Source: Obelidium mucronatum
Taxonomy: Eukaryota; Chytridiomycota; Chytridiomycetes; Chytridiales; Chytriomycetaceae
Length of the DNA stretch: 13,968 nt
Assembly: GCA_025765595.1 (NCBI GenBank)
Contig: JAIVFH010000577.1
Location: 1 to 13,968, forward strand
Direction of reading: 5' to 3'
The notes below the pieces were generated by a model that was not told the DNA's origin, did not search any database, and saw nothing but the letters and a program-made list of their open reading frames with translations. The position numbers and the translations under genes are program-made. This document shows, piece by piece, positions 12,701-13,968 of this stretch (positions are counted from its first letter, which is position 1; the number at the start of each line of letters is the position of its first letter).

Positions 12701-13968
12701 ATCTATTCCAAACTGTCCTGTACAAGATTCTTTAGCCCAGCAAACTGATCATGTTATCGCTGAATACAACGAACGTGTTGAAAAGACCAAGTTGGCGTTT
12801 GCTGAACAAGGATTGAACGCTGAATTGTACTACCACAACAAGAACATTGCCAAGTATGTGTCTCTGGTTCCAACTTCTGCTATTACTGGAGAAGGTATCC
12901 CAGATTTGTTGCACTTGCTGGTTGATTTGACTCAGAACCGTTTGACTGAGAGTTTGATGTACCTTTCGGAGCTTCAATGTACTGTTTTGGAAGTCAAAGT
13001 GATTGAAGGTCTTGGTACTACGATCGATGTTGTTCTTTCTAATGGGTGAGGCTTTTTATGTGTGGTCTCCGATTTGCATATTCTAAAGGGAGCTTCAATT
13101 TTTCTCCCTCTCTCTAGTATTTTACGTGAAGGAGACAAGATTATTGTATGTGGTCTCAACGGACCTATTGTGACAAACGTCCGTGCTCTTCTCACGCCGG
13201 AACCAATGCGCGAACTCCGTATCAAATCTGCATATGTCCACCACAAAGAAGTCAAGGCGTCTTTGGGAGTGAAAATCAGTGCACCTGGATTGGAAAAAGC
13301 GATTGCCGGATCCCGTTTGATTGTGATTGGCGAAGACGATGACGAAGAGGACTTTTACGAAGAAATCATGAGTGACTTTAGTGCACTGAATGAAAAGTTC
13401 ATCACCCCCGGACGAGGAGTTTGTGTCCAGGCTTCGACTTTGGGTTCTCTGGAAGCGTTGTTGACCTTCTTGAAGGCGAGCAATATCCCTGTGTCTGGAT
13501 ACAATTTGGGACCTGTTCACAAGAAGGATGTTATCCGTACGACTATTATGTTGGAGAAGCACAGGGAGTTGGCGATGCTTCTTGCGTTTGATGTTGCGAT
13601 TGATAAGGATGCTGAAGAAATGGCTGAATCGAATGGAATCAAGATTTTCCGTGCCGATATTATTTATCACTTGTTTGATCAGTTTACAGCGCATATGAAG
13701 GCGATTGAAGAGATGAAGAGACGGGATCAGGCGCCGATGGCTGTGTTCCCATGTGTGTTGAGAATTATTCCTGGGATGGTGTTTAACAAGAGAAGTCCTA
13801 TTATATGGGTGTGGATGTGGTTGAAGGTGTGTTGAAGATTGGAACTCCAATTTGTGTAGTGGATGAGGAACGTGAGTTGTCTGTTCGATATAGTCGATGT
13901 ATTTTATATTTTATTTATTAACGCCTTTTTGTCTAACTTTGTGATAGAAACATATTACGAGTTTGGGT
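9778..13968 (+). CDS. FUN12: Translation initiation factor eIF5B, 3' end outside the window
   Basis: Exons: 9778-9921, 10057-10632, 10698-11003, 11060-11161, 11212-11496, 11551-12045, 12096-12197, 12249-13045, 13118-13871, 13948 to the end. The N-terminal roughly 670 residues are a charged Lys/Asp/Glu/Ala-rich arm with a triplicated motif. The GTPase domain has GHVDTGKT (about 694-701), GGITQQIGA (switch I), DTPGHES (about 758-764) and NKID (about 812-815). Domain II ([20 protein letters not shown]), domain III ([24 protein letters not shown]) and the start of domain IV ([21 protein letters not shown]) follow. eIF5B drives 60S subunit joining and Met-tRNA stabilisation in the cytosol. Two oddities: intron 2 appears to start GA rather than GT, and a single base is missing at 13803-13804 in domain IV, after which the family sequence resumes one frame over ([19 protein letters not shown]). 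Intron 6 has two possible acceptors. The exact residue numbers depend on these choices. Confidence 0.95.
9922..10056 (+). other. First intron of eIF5B, 135 bp
   Basis: GTAATT donor after DEE and TCTTAG acceptor before GNDLGGLMS, phase 0. It contains a long T/C tract (10021-10042) next to the acceptor. The intron is longer than its neighbours in this gene (about 50-72 bp). No small RNA features are evident. Confidence 0.8.
10135..10503 (+). repeat. Three tandem copies of an acidic-helix module in eIF5B
   Basis: The motif [17 protein letters not shown] recurs three times, at 10135-10194, 10291-10353 and 10444-10503 (the last with ILERLDAEE). Start-to-start distances are 156 and 153 bp, so the period is 51-52 residues. 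Each copy is preceded by a Lys/Gly-rich stretch ([10 protein letters not shown] and variants). The pattern is basic linker, acidic cluster, amphipathic helix. Confidence 0.85.
10633..10697 (+). other. Putative GA-AG intron (intron 2) of eIF5B
   Basis: The reading frame needs removal of exactly 10633-10697 (65 bp), joining EKERK to [11 protein letters not shown]. The acceptor is a normal CTCATAG, but the donor is AAG|GAAAGT, one base away from the ideal AAG|GTAAGT. The nearby GT at 10637 leads to a stop 13 codons into the next exon. Either a true GA-AG intron, a mutation or a sequence error. Confidence 0.65.
12046..12095 (+). other. Intron 6 of eIF5B with two candidate acceptors
   Basis: Donor GTATGT follows DDSEE. 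AACAG at 12083 gives a 38-bp intron and ATAAG at 12095 a 50-bp intron; both keep frame and differ by four residues (LVYK). A branch-like TTAAC at 12078-12082 is too near the first AG, so the longer form is preferred. Confidence 0.55.
13803..13804 (+). other. Frame break in eIF5B domain IV
   Basis: After SPI (ending at 13802) only two bases remain before the codon ATG at 13805, from which [19 protein letters not shown] continues as expected for the family. Reading straight through gives a stop after 11 codons. One base appears to be missing. Confidence 0.8.

Noticed and set aside
12222..13049. A frame starting with ATG at 12222 that could be taken as a separate GTPase gene.
   Set aside because: The ATG lies in intron 7 (12198-12248); from 12249 on the sequence is exon 8 of eIF5B, contiguous with the upstream arm.
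13122..13850. 242-residue minus-strand frame opposite eIF5B domains II-IV.
   Set aside because: Antisense shadow of a strongly conserved coding region; no recognisable domain.
1..13968. Mobile elements, CRISPR arrays, viral insertions, rRNA or tRNA genes.
   Set aside because: No terminal repeats, transposase or reverse-transcriptase motifs, regularly spaced repeats or structured RNA genes were seen in any part of the window.

Overview
This is a very compact, intron-bearing eukaryotic nuclear segment holding eleven protein genes (the first and last run off the window). The gene content fits a flagellated fungus such as a chytrid. It has an axonemal coiled-coil protein (CCDC113/CFAP263), which non-flagellated fungi lack, together with the glutaminase subunit of the vitamin B6 synthase (Sno/PdxT), which animals lack. 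Introns are numerous and short (about 48-90 bp, a few of 135-292 bp) with GT/AG ends. The assignment is an inference from gene content; other flagellated protists are not excluded.

Layout. 1-486 (+): 3' end of a Ser/Pro-rich disordered protein with two candidate PP1-docking motifs. 514-1797 (+): intronless ankyrin protein with a proline-rich middle. 1836-2787 (-): protein resembling only the cullin N-terminal repeats (three exons). 2833-3325 (-): NOP10 in two exons. 3369-4412 (-): APH/choline-kinase-fold phosphotransferase. 4559-5179 (+): RimJ/RimL-type GNAT acetyltransferase. 5277-5868 (+): RPB9 in four exons. 6043-7083 (-): MARCH5-like RING-CH membrane ubiquitin ligase with one in-frame intron. 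7119-8663 (+): CCDC113/CFAP263 in six exons. 8734-9721 (-): Sno/PdxT in three exons. 9778 to the window end (+): translation initiation factor eIF5B in at least ten exons. All gaps between genes are under 180 bp, and several are only 27-56 bp, including two divergent starts 35 and 56 bp apart.

The genes are mostly unrelated housekeeping functions (transcription, rRNA pseudouridylation, translation initiation, B6 synthesis, ubiquitin ligation, flagellum). I do not see an operon-like pathway or a dedicated new system. The unusual points lie in gene structure. The eIF5B gene needs a non-canonical GA-AG intron and contains a one-base frame break in domain IV. Two genes (ankyrin, CCDC113) switch abruptly from about 75% GC in their 5' part to 33-45% GC downstream, in mid-exon. 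NOP10 carries a relatively long, structured intron. A cullin-like protein is missing the catalytic half. All splice models were made by eye from reading frame and family conservation; no transcript data were available.
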